The notes under the pieces: generated by a model
What the model was told of the DNA's origin: nothing
Database searches by the model: none
Seen by the model: only the letters and a program-made list of their open reading frames with translations
Part shown: positions 1 through 6,879 of the stretch, one piece after another
Layout of the letters: each line of letters starts with the position of its first letter
Numbering within the stretch: position 1 is the stretch's first letter
Source of the DNA: Bacteroidota bacterium
Lineage (GTDB): Bacteria > Bacteroidota > Bacteroidia > NS11-12g > UBA9320
Assembly: GCA_947499775.1 (NCBI GenBank)
Contig: CANMPY010000097.1
Coordinates: 1-6,879 of the forward strand
DNA length: 6,879 bases
Reading direction: 5' to 3'
Made by a program: the position numbers and the translations under genes

Positions 1-327
1 AAGGGAATTACAATAGGTCTTCTTTTTGGCATCTTCTACACCTTACGTCATAGTTATCGTAATTCACATCACATGAAAAAAACTACAACAAATGAAAAGG
101 GACAGGAAGTGCATCATCTTGTTTTAGCTGAAGAAGTTTCATTTTTTAATAAAGCAAGTGTTATTCAAACGTTAGATGCTATACCTAAAAACTCAAAAGT
201 TATTATTGACTGCTCAAAATCTAAATCAATTAGTTATGATGTAATAGAACTCATAATTAATTACGAGAGCAATGCCAAAACAAAAAATATTATCGTTGAG
301 AAAATCAATTTTATAGAGCCTTCTTAA
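1..327 (+). CDS. SulP-family anion transporter, C-terminal end (partial, 5' end outside window)
   Basis: Frame 1 is open from the first base, so this is the 3' end of a longer gene and the ATG at 73 is an internal methionine. The first 15 or so residues (GITIGLLFGIFYTLR) form a hydrophobic segment ending in basic residues, as expected for the last transmembrane helix of a SulP permease. After a short polar linker, the last 70 or so residues (from about LAEEVSFFNKASV through KVIIDCSKSKSISYDVIELI) have the beta-alpha pattern of the cytoplasmic STAS domain that ends SulP proteins. The family moves sulfate, bicarbonate or other anions across the inner membrane. The substrate cannot be read from this fragment, but the carbonic anhydrase gene starting 27 bases downstream makes bicarbonate a reasonable inference. 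About 108 codons are visible; a full SulP protein is usually 500 or more residues. Confidence 0.85.
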   Translation, partial: KGITIGLLFGIFYTLRHSYRNSHHMKKTTTNEKGQEVHHLVLAEEVSFFNKASVIQTLDAIPKNSKVIIDCSKSKSISYDVIELIINYESNAKTKNIIVEKINFIEPS

Positions 328-354
328 TCTACTAACAATTAAAAAACAAACAAA

Positions 355-1002
355 ATGAAAACATTAACCAAAGAAATGCAGGAAGCCATAACCCCATCAA
401 TGGCATTAGACTTATTAAAGAAGGGAAACGAAAGATTTGTAAGCAACCTGAAAATAAACCGCAACCTTTTACAGCAAGCAAACGAAACATCAAACGGGCA
501 ACATCCTTTTGCGGTTATTCTCAGTTGCATTGACAGTCGTACATCTGCCGAACTCATTTTTGACCAAGGGTTAGGAGATGTTTTCAGTATCCGTATTGCA
601 GGAAATATCCTTAACGAGGATATTTTAGGCAGTATGGAATTTGGCTGCAAATTGGCAGGTTCAAAAATCATTGTGGTGTTAGGACACACAAAATGCGGAG
701 CAGTAAAAGGTGCTTGTGACCATGTGGAAATGGGCAACCTCACAGCCCTGCTTTCTAAAATAAGACCAGCCGTTGACGATGAAACAACAACAACTGAAAG
801 CCGCAATTCCAACAACGCTGTTTTTGTAGAAAACGTTGCTGCTATTAATGTTAAGCGGACAGTTAAGTCAATTATGGAACGCAGCCCTATCCTGAAAGAA
901 TTGATAGAAAGCGGACAAATAGGAATTACAGGCGGAACACACGATATAACAACAGGACAAGTAACATTTTTTCCGGAAACAATTATCGTAACATCAGAGT
1001 GA
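355..1002 (+). CDS. beta-class carbonic anhydrase
   Basis: Zinc enzyme interconverting CO2 and bicarbonate. The 215-residue product carries all the beta-class active-site signatures: C58-x-D60-S-R62 in AVILSCIDSR and H111-x-x-C114 in GHTKCGAVKGA. C58, H111 and C114 would be the zinc ligands, and D60/R62 the catalytic Asp-Arg dyad. RIAGNI at 80-85 and the late GGTHDITTGQVTFF are also typical of the family. Length is normal and there is no signal peptide, so it should be cytoplasmic. An in-frame TAA at 340-342 and the lack of another start between it and 355 fix the ATG. The start is preceded by an A-rich stretch with no Shine-Dalgarno sequence. It lies 27 bases after the SulP gene, probably in one operon, a common pairing for bicarbonate handling. 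Function is secure from motifs; the physiological role is inferred from context. Confidence 0.95.
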   Translation: MKTLTKEMQEAITPSMALDLLKKGNERFVSNLKINRNLLQQANETSNGQHPFAVILSCIDSRTSAELIFDQGLGDVFSIRIAGNILNEDILGSMEFGCKLAGSKIIVVLGHTKCGAVKGACDHVEMGNLTALLSKIRPAVDDETTTTESRNSNNAVFVENVAAINVKRTVKSIMERSPILKELIESGQIGITGGTHDITTGQVTFFPETIIVTSE

Positions 1003-1098
1003 AAAATGAATAGAGTCAAAAATAAAGAAAGACAAAAATAATAGCAAAGCGAAAAAGAATTGAAGAAGTAACCACACGTACCCCTTAGTAAAATTCCA

Positions 1099-1857
1099 AT
1101 GGAATATCAAATTATAATTTCACTCGCAACCCTGATAGCTTTAGAAATTGTTCTTGGAATAGACAATGTGATTTTCATTTCAATTTTAGCTAACCGCCTG
1201 CCCGAAAATCAACAAAAAAAGGCACGACTATATGGTTTAATAATGGCTATGGTTTTGCGGTTGGCATTATTGGCAAGTGTGGTATGGATAATGAAATTAG
1301 ATGCCGATTTATTTACCTTGTTCAATCAGGGTATCTCCATCAAAGATTTGATATTGATAGCGGGGGGCTTGTTCTTATTATATAAAAGTTCTGCCGAAAT
1401 ATACCATAAGGTGGAAGGTGAACAAGGCAACCAATTTAAAAATATCAAGGCAGTTACATTTGCTCAGGTAATTTTTCAGATACTAATAATGGATATGGTA
1501 TTTTCAATTGATAGCATTATCACAGCTATAGGAATGGTAAAAGAAATTTGGATAATGTATGTTGCCATTATTGTTACGGTATTATTAATGCTTGTAGCCG
1601 CAGAACCAATCAGCAATTTTGTAAACAAACACCCTTCATTTAAAATGCTGGCACTTTCGTTTTTATTGCTCATTGGTTTTGCCTTGGTAAGCGAAGGTTT
1701 TGGAGTAGAAATTCCAAAAGGATACATTTATTTTTCAATGGCGTTTTCAATGATGGTAAGTGTGTTTCAAATGAGAGCACTTAAAAACAATAATCAGGTT
1801 ATAAAACATGAGCACTATAAAGAAGGAGAAGATAAATTGTCAAAAAATATGTTGTAA
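1099..1857 (+). CDS. TerC-family integral membrane protein (probable metal-ion exporter)
   Basis: A 252-residue polytopic inner-membrane protein with about seven hydrophobic segments, near residues 4-29, 44-66, 81-96, 120-146, 150-169, 183-199 and 207-226. The two TerC signatures are present: LEIVLGIDNVIFI near residues 15-27, with D22 and N23 inside the first helix, and MDMVFSIDSIITAIGM near 131-146, with D132 and D138 inside another. These buried acidic residues mark the family. Members were first linked to tellurite resistance, and several characterised bacterial members are implicated in manganese export. No other tellurite-resistance genes are nearby, so a tellurite role is not supported here. 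The gene begins 96 bases after the carbonic anhydrase, and its last 50 bases overlap the DUF2490 gene. The hydrophilic tail (HEHYKEGEDKLSKNML) is encoded in that overlap. Family assignment is firm; substrate is unknown. Confidence 0.93.
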   Translation: MEYQIIISLATLIALEIVLGIDNVIFISILANRLPENQQKKARLYGLIMAMVLRLALLASVVWIMKLDADLFTLFNQGISIKDLILIAGGLFLLYKSSAEIYHKVEGEQGNQFKNIKAVTFAQVIFQILIMDMVFSIDSIITAIGMVKEIWIMYVAIIVTVLLMLVAAEPISNFVNKHPSFKMLALSFLLLIGFALVSEGFGVEIPKGYIYFSMAFSMMVSVFQMRALKNNNQVIKHEHYKEGEDKLSKNML

Positions 1858-2569
1858 CAACAGGAATTTTCTTAAAGCAAGAAATGCCTTTTACATTATT
1901 TTGTTTTTAATGAATGCTCCTGCATTTTCTCAATCCCCATCAGGCACAACAGGCAGTTGGTTAATGTTTTTCAATCAAACCCGTTTGCACAACAAATGGA
2001 GCGTACATACAGATGCCCAATACCGCAGCTTTGAAATAATACCCAACACCGAACAATTGCTTTTGCGTGCAGGGCTGAATTATCATATAAACAATAACTA
2101 TTCAATAAGCACAGGATACGCTAATATTTCAAACTTTCACTTTGATAAAGAGCAAATTCCGGGTATTCAGGTTTGCGAAAATCGTATATGGCAGCAGTTT
2201 TTAATGAAAAATAATTTAGGTCATGTAAATTTTGAACACCGTTATCGCCTTGAACAACGCTGGTTGCAGTCTAATAGTGGCGATAAATATCTGAACAGAA
2301 TACGATACCTTATAAGAGCCACCATTCCGCTCAACAAAAAAACAATTAAAAGAAATACTGTTTTTTTAACTTTTTACGATGAACTCTTTATTCATTTTTC
2401 ATCTACTCCGTTTGACCGGAACCGATTATACGGAGCTATCGGCTACCAGTTTTCACCAAACTTAAATGTTCAACTTGGATACCTTGCTCAAACAGTGAAC
2501 ATCACAACCAAACACTATTTGCAGACAGCCGTTTTTTACAACCTTGATTTTCAGAAAAAGAAGATGTGA
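1808..2569 (+). CDS. DUF2490 family protein, probable outer-membrane beta-barrel
   Basis: A 253-residue protein resembling the DUF2490 family of uncharacterised outer-membrane proteins common in Bacteroidota. Residues 27-42 (AFYIILFLMNAPAFSQ) form the hydrophobic core and likely cleavage region of a signal peptide, cut after about S41. The mature part has alternating strands: GSWLMFFNQTRLHNKWSVHTD, HRYRLEQRW, RIRYLIRATIPL, YDELFIHF, and RNRLYGAIGYQF followed by LNVQLGYLAQ. It ends in FYNLDF plus a short basic tail, with the terminal aromatic expected of a barrel's last strand. The start is uncertain. ATG 1808 lies two codons after an in-frame TAA (1802-1804), so translation cannot begin earlier. 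The next in-frame ATG, at 1910, would remove the signal-peptide core. Starting at 1808 gives a 50-base overlap with the terC-family gene and an unusually long n-region containing three cysteines. No molecular function is known for the family. Confidence 0.82.
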   Translation: MSTIKKEKINCQKICCNNRNFLKARNAFYIILFLMNAPAFSQSPSGTTGSWLMFFNQTRLHNKWSVHTDAQYRSFEIIPNTEQLLLRAGLNYHINNNYSISTGYANISNFHFDKEQIPGIQVCENRIWQQFLMKNNLGHVNFEHRYRLEQRWLQSNSGDKYLNRIRYLIRATIPLNKKTIKRNTVFLTFYDELFIHFSSTPFDRNRLYGAIGYQFSPNLNVQLGYLAQTVNITTKHYLQTAVFYNLDFQKKKM

Positions 2570-2619
2570 TTTTTCCTGTTCTTGCCCAAACTTAAAAATG
2601 ATTAAAACTTCATAACACC

Positions 2620-5436
2620 ATGCCTAAAGATCCATCAATAAAATCAGTTCTCATCATTGGCAGTGGGCCAATAATAATAGGTCAAGCTTGTGAGTTTGAT
2701 TATTCCGGGTCACAAGCATCCAGGTCTTTGAGAGAAGAAGGAATTGAAGTTTCCCTCATCAATTCCAACCCGGCCACTATCATGACGGATAAAATTACTG
2801 CCGATCACATTTATCTGTGGCCATTAACAACCGAATCAATTATAAAAATTCTTGAAGAAAGAAAAATTGATGCTGTATTACCGTCAATGGGCGGGCAAAC
2901 CGCACTTAATCTTGCAATTAAATGTAGTGAAACAGGCATCTGGGAAAAATACGGTGTACGAATGATCGGAGTGGATGTAAACGCAATAAAAATTACAGAG
3001 GACAGGGAATTGTTCCGCAAAAAAATGGAAGAAATTGGTGTTGGGATGGCTCCGTCAAAAATTGCCAGATCTTTTCTTGAAGGGAAAGAAAATGCTCAGG
3101 AATTTGGATTCCCTTTAGTAATAAGGCCATCCTTTACACTTGGCGGAACAGGAGGGGCTGTTGTAAATAAAAAGGAAGAGTTTGAGGCCTGTTTAACAAG
3201 AGGATTGCACGCATCCCCCATTCACGAAGTTTTGATTGACAAAGCTGTAGTAGGATGGAAAGAATATGAACTTGAGCTTATGCGGGATAGTAACGACAAT
3301 GTGACAATTATTTGCTCCATTGAAAATTTTGACCCGATGGGCATTCATACGGGGGATTCCATTACAGTAGCCCCTGCAATGACATTATCGGATACCACCT
3401 TTCAAAAAATGCGTTCTTTGGCTATTCTGATGATCCGCTCCATTGGGAATTTTGCAGGGGGATGCAATGTGCAGTTTGCAGTTAGTCCCGATGAAAAAGA
3501 AGAGATCATAGCCATTGAAATTAATCCAAGGGTTTCCCGTTCATCTGCCCTGGCAAGTAAAGCTACAGGATACCCAATAGCTAAAATTGCGGCAAAATTG
3601 GCTATCGGCTATCATTTGGATGAGTTAAAAAATCCAATTACTCAAACCACATCAGCATTTTTTGAACCTGCCTTGGATTATGTAATTGTTAAAATACCAC
3701 GTTGGAATTTCGATAAATTTAAAGGTGCAAATAAGCGTCTTGGCTTCCAGATGAAATCCGTAGGTGAAGCAATGGGTATTGGCCGTTGTTTTCAGGAAGC
3801 ATTACAAAAAGCATGTCAATCATTAGAAATTAAACGCAATGGGTTAGGTGCAGATGGCAAAGAACTAACTAACCAACAAGCAATTCTTTATAGTTTGGAG
3901 CATCCAAGCTGGAATCGCCTATTTCACATCTATGATGCCTTCCGATTAGGCATTCCAATTACCACCATCCACAAGTTAACCCTTATTGACAATTGGTTTT
4001 TAAACCAAATAGAGGAACTGATTTTACATGAGCGCAAAATAGAAAATTTCACCCTTGAAACCCTTCCCCGCCATCTATTATATGAAGCCAAACAAAAAGG
4101 ATATGCCGACAGGCAGATAGCCCATCTTCTTAACTGTCTTGAAAGTGAAGTATATAATAAAAGAACAGAGTTGGGAATAAAGCGAGTGTATAAAATGGTG
4201 GATACCTGTGCCGCAGAATTTGAAGCCAAAACACCTTATTTCTACTCCACCTTTGAAGATGAGAATGAGGCCATGCCTACCGCTCGAAAAAAAATTGTTG
4301 TACTTGGTTCAGGCCCCAACCGGATAGGACAAGGTATTGAATTTGATTATTCCTGTGTTCATGGAGTGCTTGCCGCAAAGGAATGTGGTTATGAAACGAT
4401 TATGATTAACTGCAATCCTGAAACGGTTTCAACCGATTTCACTACTGCCGATCGTTTGTATTTTGAACCTGTATTTTGGGAACATATTTACGACATCATT
4501 AAAAATGAAAACCCCGAGGGGGTTATAGTACAGTTGGGTGGTCAAACTGCCCTCAAGCTGGCAGAAAAACTTCACCGCTATGGTATAAAAATTATCGGTA
4601 CTACTTATGAGGCCTTAGATGTAGCAGAAGACCGCGGAAGATTTTCTTCTTTGCTAAAAACACTGCATATACCTTATCCCGATTTTGATGTAGCACAAAA
4701 TGCAGAACAGGCCATTGAAATATCTAAGAAACTCGGCTTTCCGCTTTTGGTACGACCTTCTTATGTTTTAGGTGGCCAAAGCATGAAAATTGTTATTAAT
4801 GAGGGAGAATTAGAGCAACATGTAATAAATGTTGTCAATGATTATCCCGGTAACAAAGTTTTAATTGACCATTTTCTTGAAAATGCCATCGAAGCGGAGG
4901 CGGATGCAATTTGTGATGGGGAAGATGTTTATATTATTGGAATAATGGAACACATAGAACCTGCCGGAATTCATTCAGGCGATTCTTATGCAGTACTCCC
5001 TCCTTTTGATTTAAGCGAAAATGTAATACTACAAATTGAGCAACATACAAGAACTATAGCCCTTGCATTGAATACTTTAGGATTAATCAATATTCAGTTT
5101 GCAATTAAGGATGAAAAAGTATTTGTAATTGAAGCTAACCCACGAGCATCCCGTACAGTCCCTTTTATCGCTAAAGCATATGATGAACCCTATGTTAATT
5201 ATGCAACGAAAGTAATGTTGGGGCATAACAAATTAAAAGATTTTAAATTTTCGCCCCGCAAAAAAGGATATGCCATAAAAGTTCCGGTTTTCTCTCACAA
5301 TAAATTTCCGGAAATCAATAAGGAACTCGGACCTGAAATGAAATCAACCGGGGAAGCAATCCATTTCATTGATTCATTGCAGGATGAATTCTTTTTGAAC
5401 ATATACTCAGAACGAAATCTTTATTTAAGTAAATGA
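2620..5436 (+). CDS. carB: carbamoyl-phosphate synthase large subunit, short form without allosteric domain
   Basis: Makes carbamoyl phosphate from bicarbonate, two ATP and ammonia delivered by the glutaminase subunit CarA, feeding pyrimidine and arginine synthesis in the cytoplasm. The 938 residues hold two homologous ATP-grasp halves. The N-terminal carboxyphosphate half (about 1-402) opens with IIGSGPIIIGQACEFDYSG and has R129, R169 and the metal-binding IEINPRVSRSS (E300, N302). An oligomerisation region follows to about 555. The carbamoyl-phosphate half starts at VVLGSGPNRIGQGIEFDYS and contains VIEANPRASRT (E838, N840). The protein ends at ERNLYLSK, where the E. coli enzyme (1073 residues) continues into its roughly 140-residue MGS-like allosteric domain that binds UMP, IMP and ornithine. 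That domain is absent. Short forms are, to my recollection, known in Bacteroidota, so this need not be damage. No carA lies in the window. Its stop is directly followed, in frame, by an accB-like remnant. Confidence 0.97.
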   Translation: MPKDPSIKSVLIIGSGPIIIGQACEFDYSGSQASRSLREEGIEVSLINSNPATIMTDKITADHIYLWPLTTESIIKILEERKIDAVLPSMGGQTALNLAIKCSETGIWEKYGVRMIGVDVNAIKITEDRELFRKKMEEIGVGMAPSKIARSFLEGKENAQEFGFPLVIRPSFTLGGTGGAVVNKKEEFEACLTRGLHASPIHEVLIDKAVVGWKEYELELMRDSNDNVTIICSIENFDPMGIHTGDSITVAPAMTLSDTTFQKMRSLAILMIRSIGNFAGGCNVQFAVSPDEKEEIIAIEINPRVSRSSALASKATGYPIAKIAAKLAIGYHLDELKNPITQTTSAFFEPALDYVIVKIPRWNFDKFKGANKRLGFQMKSVGEAMGIGRCFQEALQKACQSLEIKRNGLGADGKELTNQQAILYSLEHPSWNRLFHIYDAFRLGIPITTIHKLTLIDNWFLNQIEELILHERKIENFTLETLPRHLLYEAKQKGYADRQIAHLLNCLESEVYNKRTELGIKRVYKMVDTCAAEFEAKTPYFYSTFEDENEAMPTARKKIVVLGSGPNRIGQGIEFDYSCVHGVLAAKECGYETIMINCNPETVSTDFTTADRLYFEPVFWEHIYDIIKNENPEGVIVQLGGQTALKLAEKLHRYGIKIIGTTYEALDVAEDRGRFSSLLKTLHIPYPDFDVAQNAEQAIEISKKLGFPLLVRPSYVLGGQSMKIVINEGELEQHVINVVNDYPGNKVLIDHFLENAIEAEADAICDGEDVYIIGIMEHIEPAGIHSGDSYAVLPPFDLSENVILQIEQHTRTIALALNTLGLINIQFAIKDEKVFVIEANPRASRTVPFIAKAYDEPYVNYATKVMLGHNKLKDFKFSPRKKGYAIKVPVFSHNKFPEINKELGPEMKSTGEAIHFIDSLQDEFFLNIYSERNLYLSK

Positions 5437-5517
5437 AGTTTAATTATCAAAATTCTTATTGACGATGAAAGTCCTGTTGATTACGACAACCCATTATTTA
5501 TAGTTAATCCTTCATAG
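5437..5517 (+). pseudogene. accB: remnant of biotin carboxyl carrier protein gene (3' end of accB only)
   Basis: Reading on in the carB frame straight after its TGA gives SLIIKILIDDESPVDYDNP and then LFIVNPS, ending at TAG 5515-5517. This closely fits the last two strands of a biotinyl domain, whose AccB C-terminus follows the pattern G-x-I-x-x-I-L-V-x-x-x-x-P-V-E-Y-x-x-P-L-F-x-I. The biotin-accepting lysine motif (EAMKM/L), expected about 35 residues before the C-terminus, is missing, as is everything before it. No start codon is available except by readthrough of the carB TGA. The remnant ends 8 bases before accC, the close spacing expected of the common accB-accC pair. I infer that an ancestral accB lost its 5' part when the carB side was joined here. 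Similarity starts somewhere in 5437-5446, so the exact joint is uncertain. The resemblance comes from recognising the family pattern, not from a database search. Confidence 0.8.
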
Positions 5518-5525
5518 AAAAAAAT

Positions 5526-6860
5526 ATGTTTAAGAAAATATTAATAGCTAACCGGGGGGAAATTGCTTTAAGAGTAATTCGTACCTGCAAAGAAATGGGA
5601 ATAAAAACGGTAGCCGTTTATTCTACTGCTGATAGAGAGAGTTTACACGTAAAATTTGCTGATGAAGCAGTGTGTATCGGTCCTCCTCCAAGTAAAGAAT
5701 CATACTTGAATATTCCAAGAATAATGGCTGCAATAGAAATAACAAATGCAGATGCAGTGCATCCGGGCTATGGCTTTCTTTCAGAAAACGAAAAATTTGC
5801 GGAAATATGTTTGCAACACGGCGTAAAATTTATTGGACCAACTCCTGATCATCTCCGAAAAATGGGTGATAAAATAACAGCAAAAGAAACCATGATAAAA
5901 GCCGGAGTTCCTGTAATTCCGGGTTCAGAAGGGTTATTACAGAATATAGATGAAGCAAAAAAAATTGCAATTGAAACAGGTTATCCGGTTATATTGAAAG
6001 CCACCGCAGGTGGGGGTGGAAAAGGAATGCGAATTGTATGGGACGAAAGTGAAATACAAAAGGCTTGGGAATCAGCAAAAATGGAAGCGCAGGCATCTTT
6101 TGGTAACGATGGAATGTATATGGAAAAATACATTGAAGAACCCCGACATATTGAAATTCAAGTAGCCGGAGATCAATATGGAAACGCTTGTCACTTATCA
6201 GAAAGGGACTGCTCAATTCAAAGGAGACATCAAAAACTGGTAGAAGAATCTCCTTCGCCATTTATGACAAAAGTACTTCGAAAAAAAATGGGTGAAGCTG
6301 CTGTTAAAGCTTGTACAAATATAAAATATGAAGGCGTTGGTACCATTGAATTTTTGGTTGACAAATATCGCAATTTCTATTTTATGGAAATGAATACACG
6401 TATACAGGTAGAGCATACAGTAACGGAAGAAGTAATTAATTACGATTTGATACAAGAGCAAATAAAGATTGCAGCGGGTATTGCTATCTCCGGTAAAAAT
6501 TATTTTCCAAAGCTTCATGCCATAGAGTGCAGGATTAATGCAGAAGATCCATTTCAAAATTTCCGACCATCTCCAGGAAAAATAACCAACCTGCACACAC
6601 CTGGTGGTCATGGCATACGTGTTGATTCACACATATACTCTGGATATACGATTCCACCCAACTATGATTCAATGGTTGCTAAACTCATAACTGTTGCTCA
6701 AACCAGAGAAGAAGCTATTAATAAAATGCACAGGGCATTGAGCGAATATGTTATTGAAGGTGTAAAAACAACTATTCCATTTCATATCAAACTGATGGAG
6801 AACGAGCAGTTCAAAAAGGGCAATTTTACAACAAAATTCATGGACGATTTTATATACTGA
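5526..6860 (+). CDS. accC: acetyl-CoA carboxylase, biotin carboxylase subunit
   Basis: Uses ATP and bicarbonate to carboxylate biotin on the carrier protein AccB, the first half-reaction of malonyl-CoA formation for fatty-acid synthesis. At 444 residues it is full length (about 450 in E. coli) and stands alone, with no fused carrier domain. It opens with the family signature MFKKILIANRGEIALRVIR. Visible active-site residues, close to E. coli numbering, are K116, K158, the glycine loop AGGGGKGM (161-168), H208, K237 in RRHQKLVEE, E275, and E288/N290/R292 in MEMNTRIQVEH, plus R336 in ECRINAED. It ends normally in FTTKFMDDFIY. The start is ATG 5526, after an A-rich stretch. AccC genes usually follow accB closely; here only an accB 3' remnant precedes it, so its carrier must be encoded elsewhere. 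It could in principle serve another acyl-CoA carboxylase, but the stand-alone form points to acetyl-CoA carboxylase. Confidence 0.96.
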   Translation: MFKKILIANRGEIALRVIRTCKEMGIKTVAVYSTADRESLHVKFADEAVCIGPPPSKESYLNIPRIMAAIEITNADAVHPGYGFLSENEKFAEICLQHGVKFIGPTPDHLRKMGDKITAKETMIKAGVPVIPGSEGLLQNIDEAKKIAIETGYPVILKATAGGGGKGMRIVWDESEIQKAWESAKMEAQASFGNDGMYMEKYIEEPRHIEIQVAGDQYGNACHLSERDCSIQRRHQKLVEESPSPFMTKVLRKKMGEAAVKACTNIKYEGVGTIEFLVDKYRNFYFMEMNTRIQVEHTVTEEVINYDLIQEQIKIAAGIAISGKNYFPKLHAIECRINAEDPFQNFRPSPGKITNLHTPGGHGIRVDSHIYSGYTIPPNYDSMVAKLITVAQTREEAINKMHRALSEYVIEGVKTTIPFHIKLMENEQFKKGNFTTKFMDDFIY

Positions 6861-6879
6861 TGAAAACCGTTGATTGTAC
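6860..6879 (+). CDS. possible start of a further gene (cut by window end)
   Basis: An ATG at 6860-6862 shares its first base with the last base of the accC stop (TGATG) and stays open to the window edge, reading MKTVDC. A one-base stop/start overlap is a common arrangement for translationally coupled genes. Only six codons are visible, so neither the existence nor the function of the gene can be judged. Confidence 0.25.

Noticed and set aside
73..327. Stand-alone 84-residue STAS-only protein starting at ATG 73.
   Set aside because: The frame is open upstream to the window edge and encodes a hydrophobic helix typical of the SulP C-terminus, so this is the end of a longer transporter.
339..1019. 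A 226-codon open frame on the minus strand across the carbonic anhydrase gene.
   Set aside because: It is antisense to a gene with a complete active site, and its translation has no recognisable motifs; it is a shadow of the real coding frame.
1006..1041. Eleven-codon ORF (MNRVKNKERQK) in the gap after the carbonic anhydrase gene.
   Set aside because: Too short, very A-rich, and without any supporting signal; the 96-base gap shows no convincing hairpin or TAnnTTTG-type promoter either.
1821..1828. AGAAGGAG, a strong Shine-Dalgarno-like match inside the terC/DUF2490 overlap.
   Set aside because: No ATG, GTG or TTG in the DUF2490 frame lies at a suitable distance downstream, and Bacteroidota rarely rely on Shine-Dalgarno sequences; it is probably just Lys/Glu codons.
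1099..1857. Tellurite-resistance determinant.
   Set aside because: Only a TerC-family protein is present, without TerD/TerE/TerZ-type partners; the family name does not imply the phenotype.
2591..2613. Possible terminator or repeat before carB (AAACTT repeated around ATGATT).
   Set aside because: It is a short AT-rich direct repeat without a GC stem or a following T-run, so no terminator can be claimed.

Overview
The window looks like a piece of a Bacteroidota (Bacteroidetes) chromosome. The DNA is AT-rich and start codons follow A-rich stretches instead of Shine-Dalgarno sequences. Protein families are typical of the group: a SulP transporter next to a beta-carbonic anhydrase, a DUF2490 outer-membrane barrel, and a short carbamoyl-phosphate synthase large subunit. 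I cannot place it to genus. All genes lie on the + strand and coding density is high. No RNA genes, insertion sequences, CRISPR arrays, convincing promoters or terminators were seen, and no gene-free stretch exceeds 100 bases.

Left part (1-2569): the 3' end of a SulP-type anion transporter gene (last membrane segment plus STAS domain), a complete cytoplasmic beta-carbonic anhydrase, a complete seven-helix TerC-family membrane protein, and a DUF2490 outer-membrane protein whose start overlaps the terC-family gene by 50 bases. SulP plus carbonic anhydrase suggests uptake and interconversion of bicarbonate/CO2.

Right part (2620-6860): complete carB, whose product lacks the C-terminal allosteric (MGS-like) domain, then complete accC (biotin carboxylase). 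Both are ATP-grasp enzymes that use bicarbonate as substrate. The window therefore runs from likely bicarbonate supply to bicarbonate consumption, although a common regulon is only an inference.

The most unusual feature is at 5437-5517, between carB and accC. The 26 codons directly after the carB stop, in the same frame, read as the C-terminal end of a biotin carboxyl carrier protein (AccB), stopping 8 bases before accC. The biotinylated-lysine region and everything upstream of it are absent. This looks like a recombination scar: an ancestral accB-accC pair lost most of accB, and carB now abuts the remnant. An assembly chimera is the main alternative. If the junction is real, the cell needs another accB copy or another carrier for this AccC.
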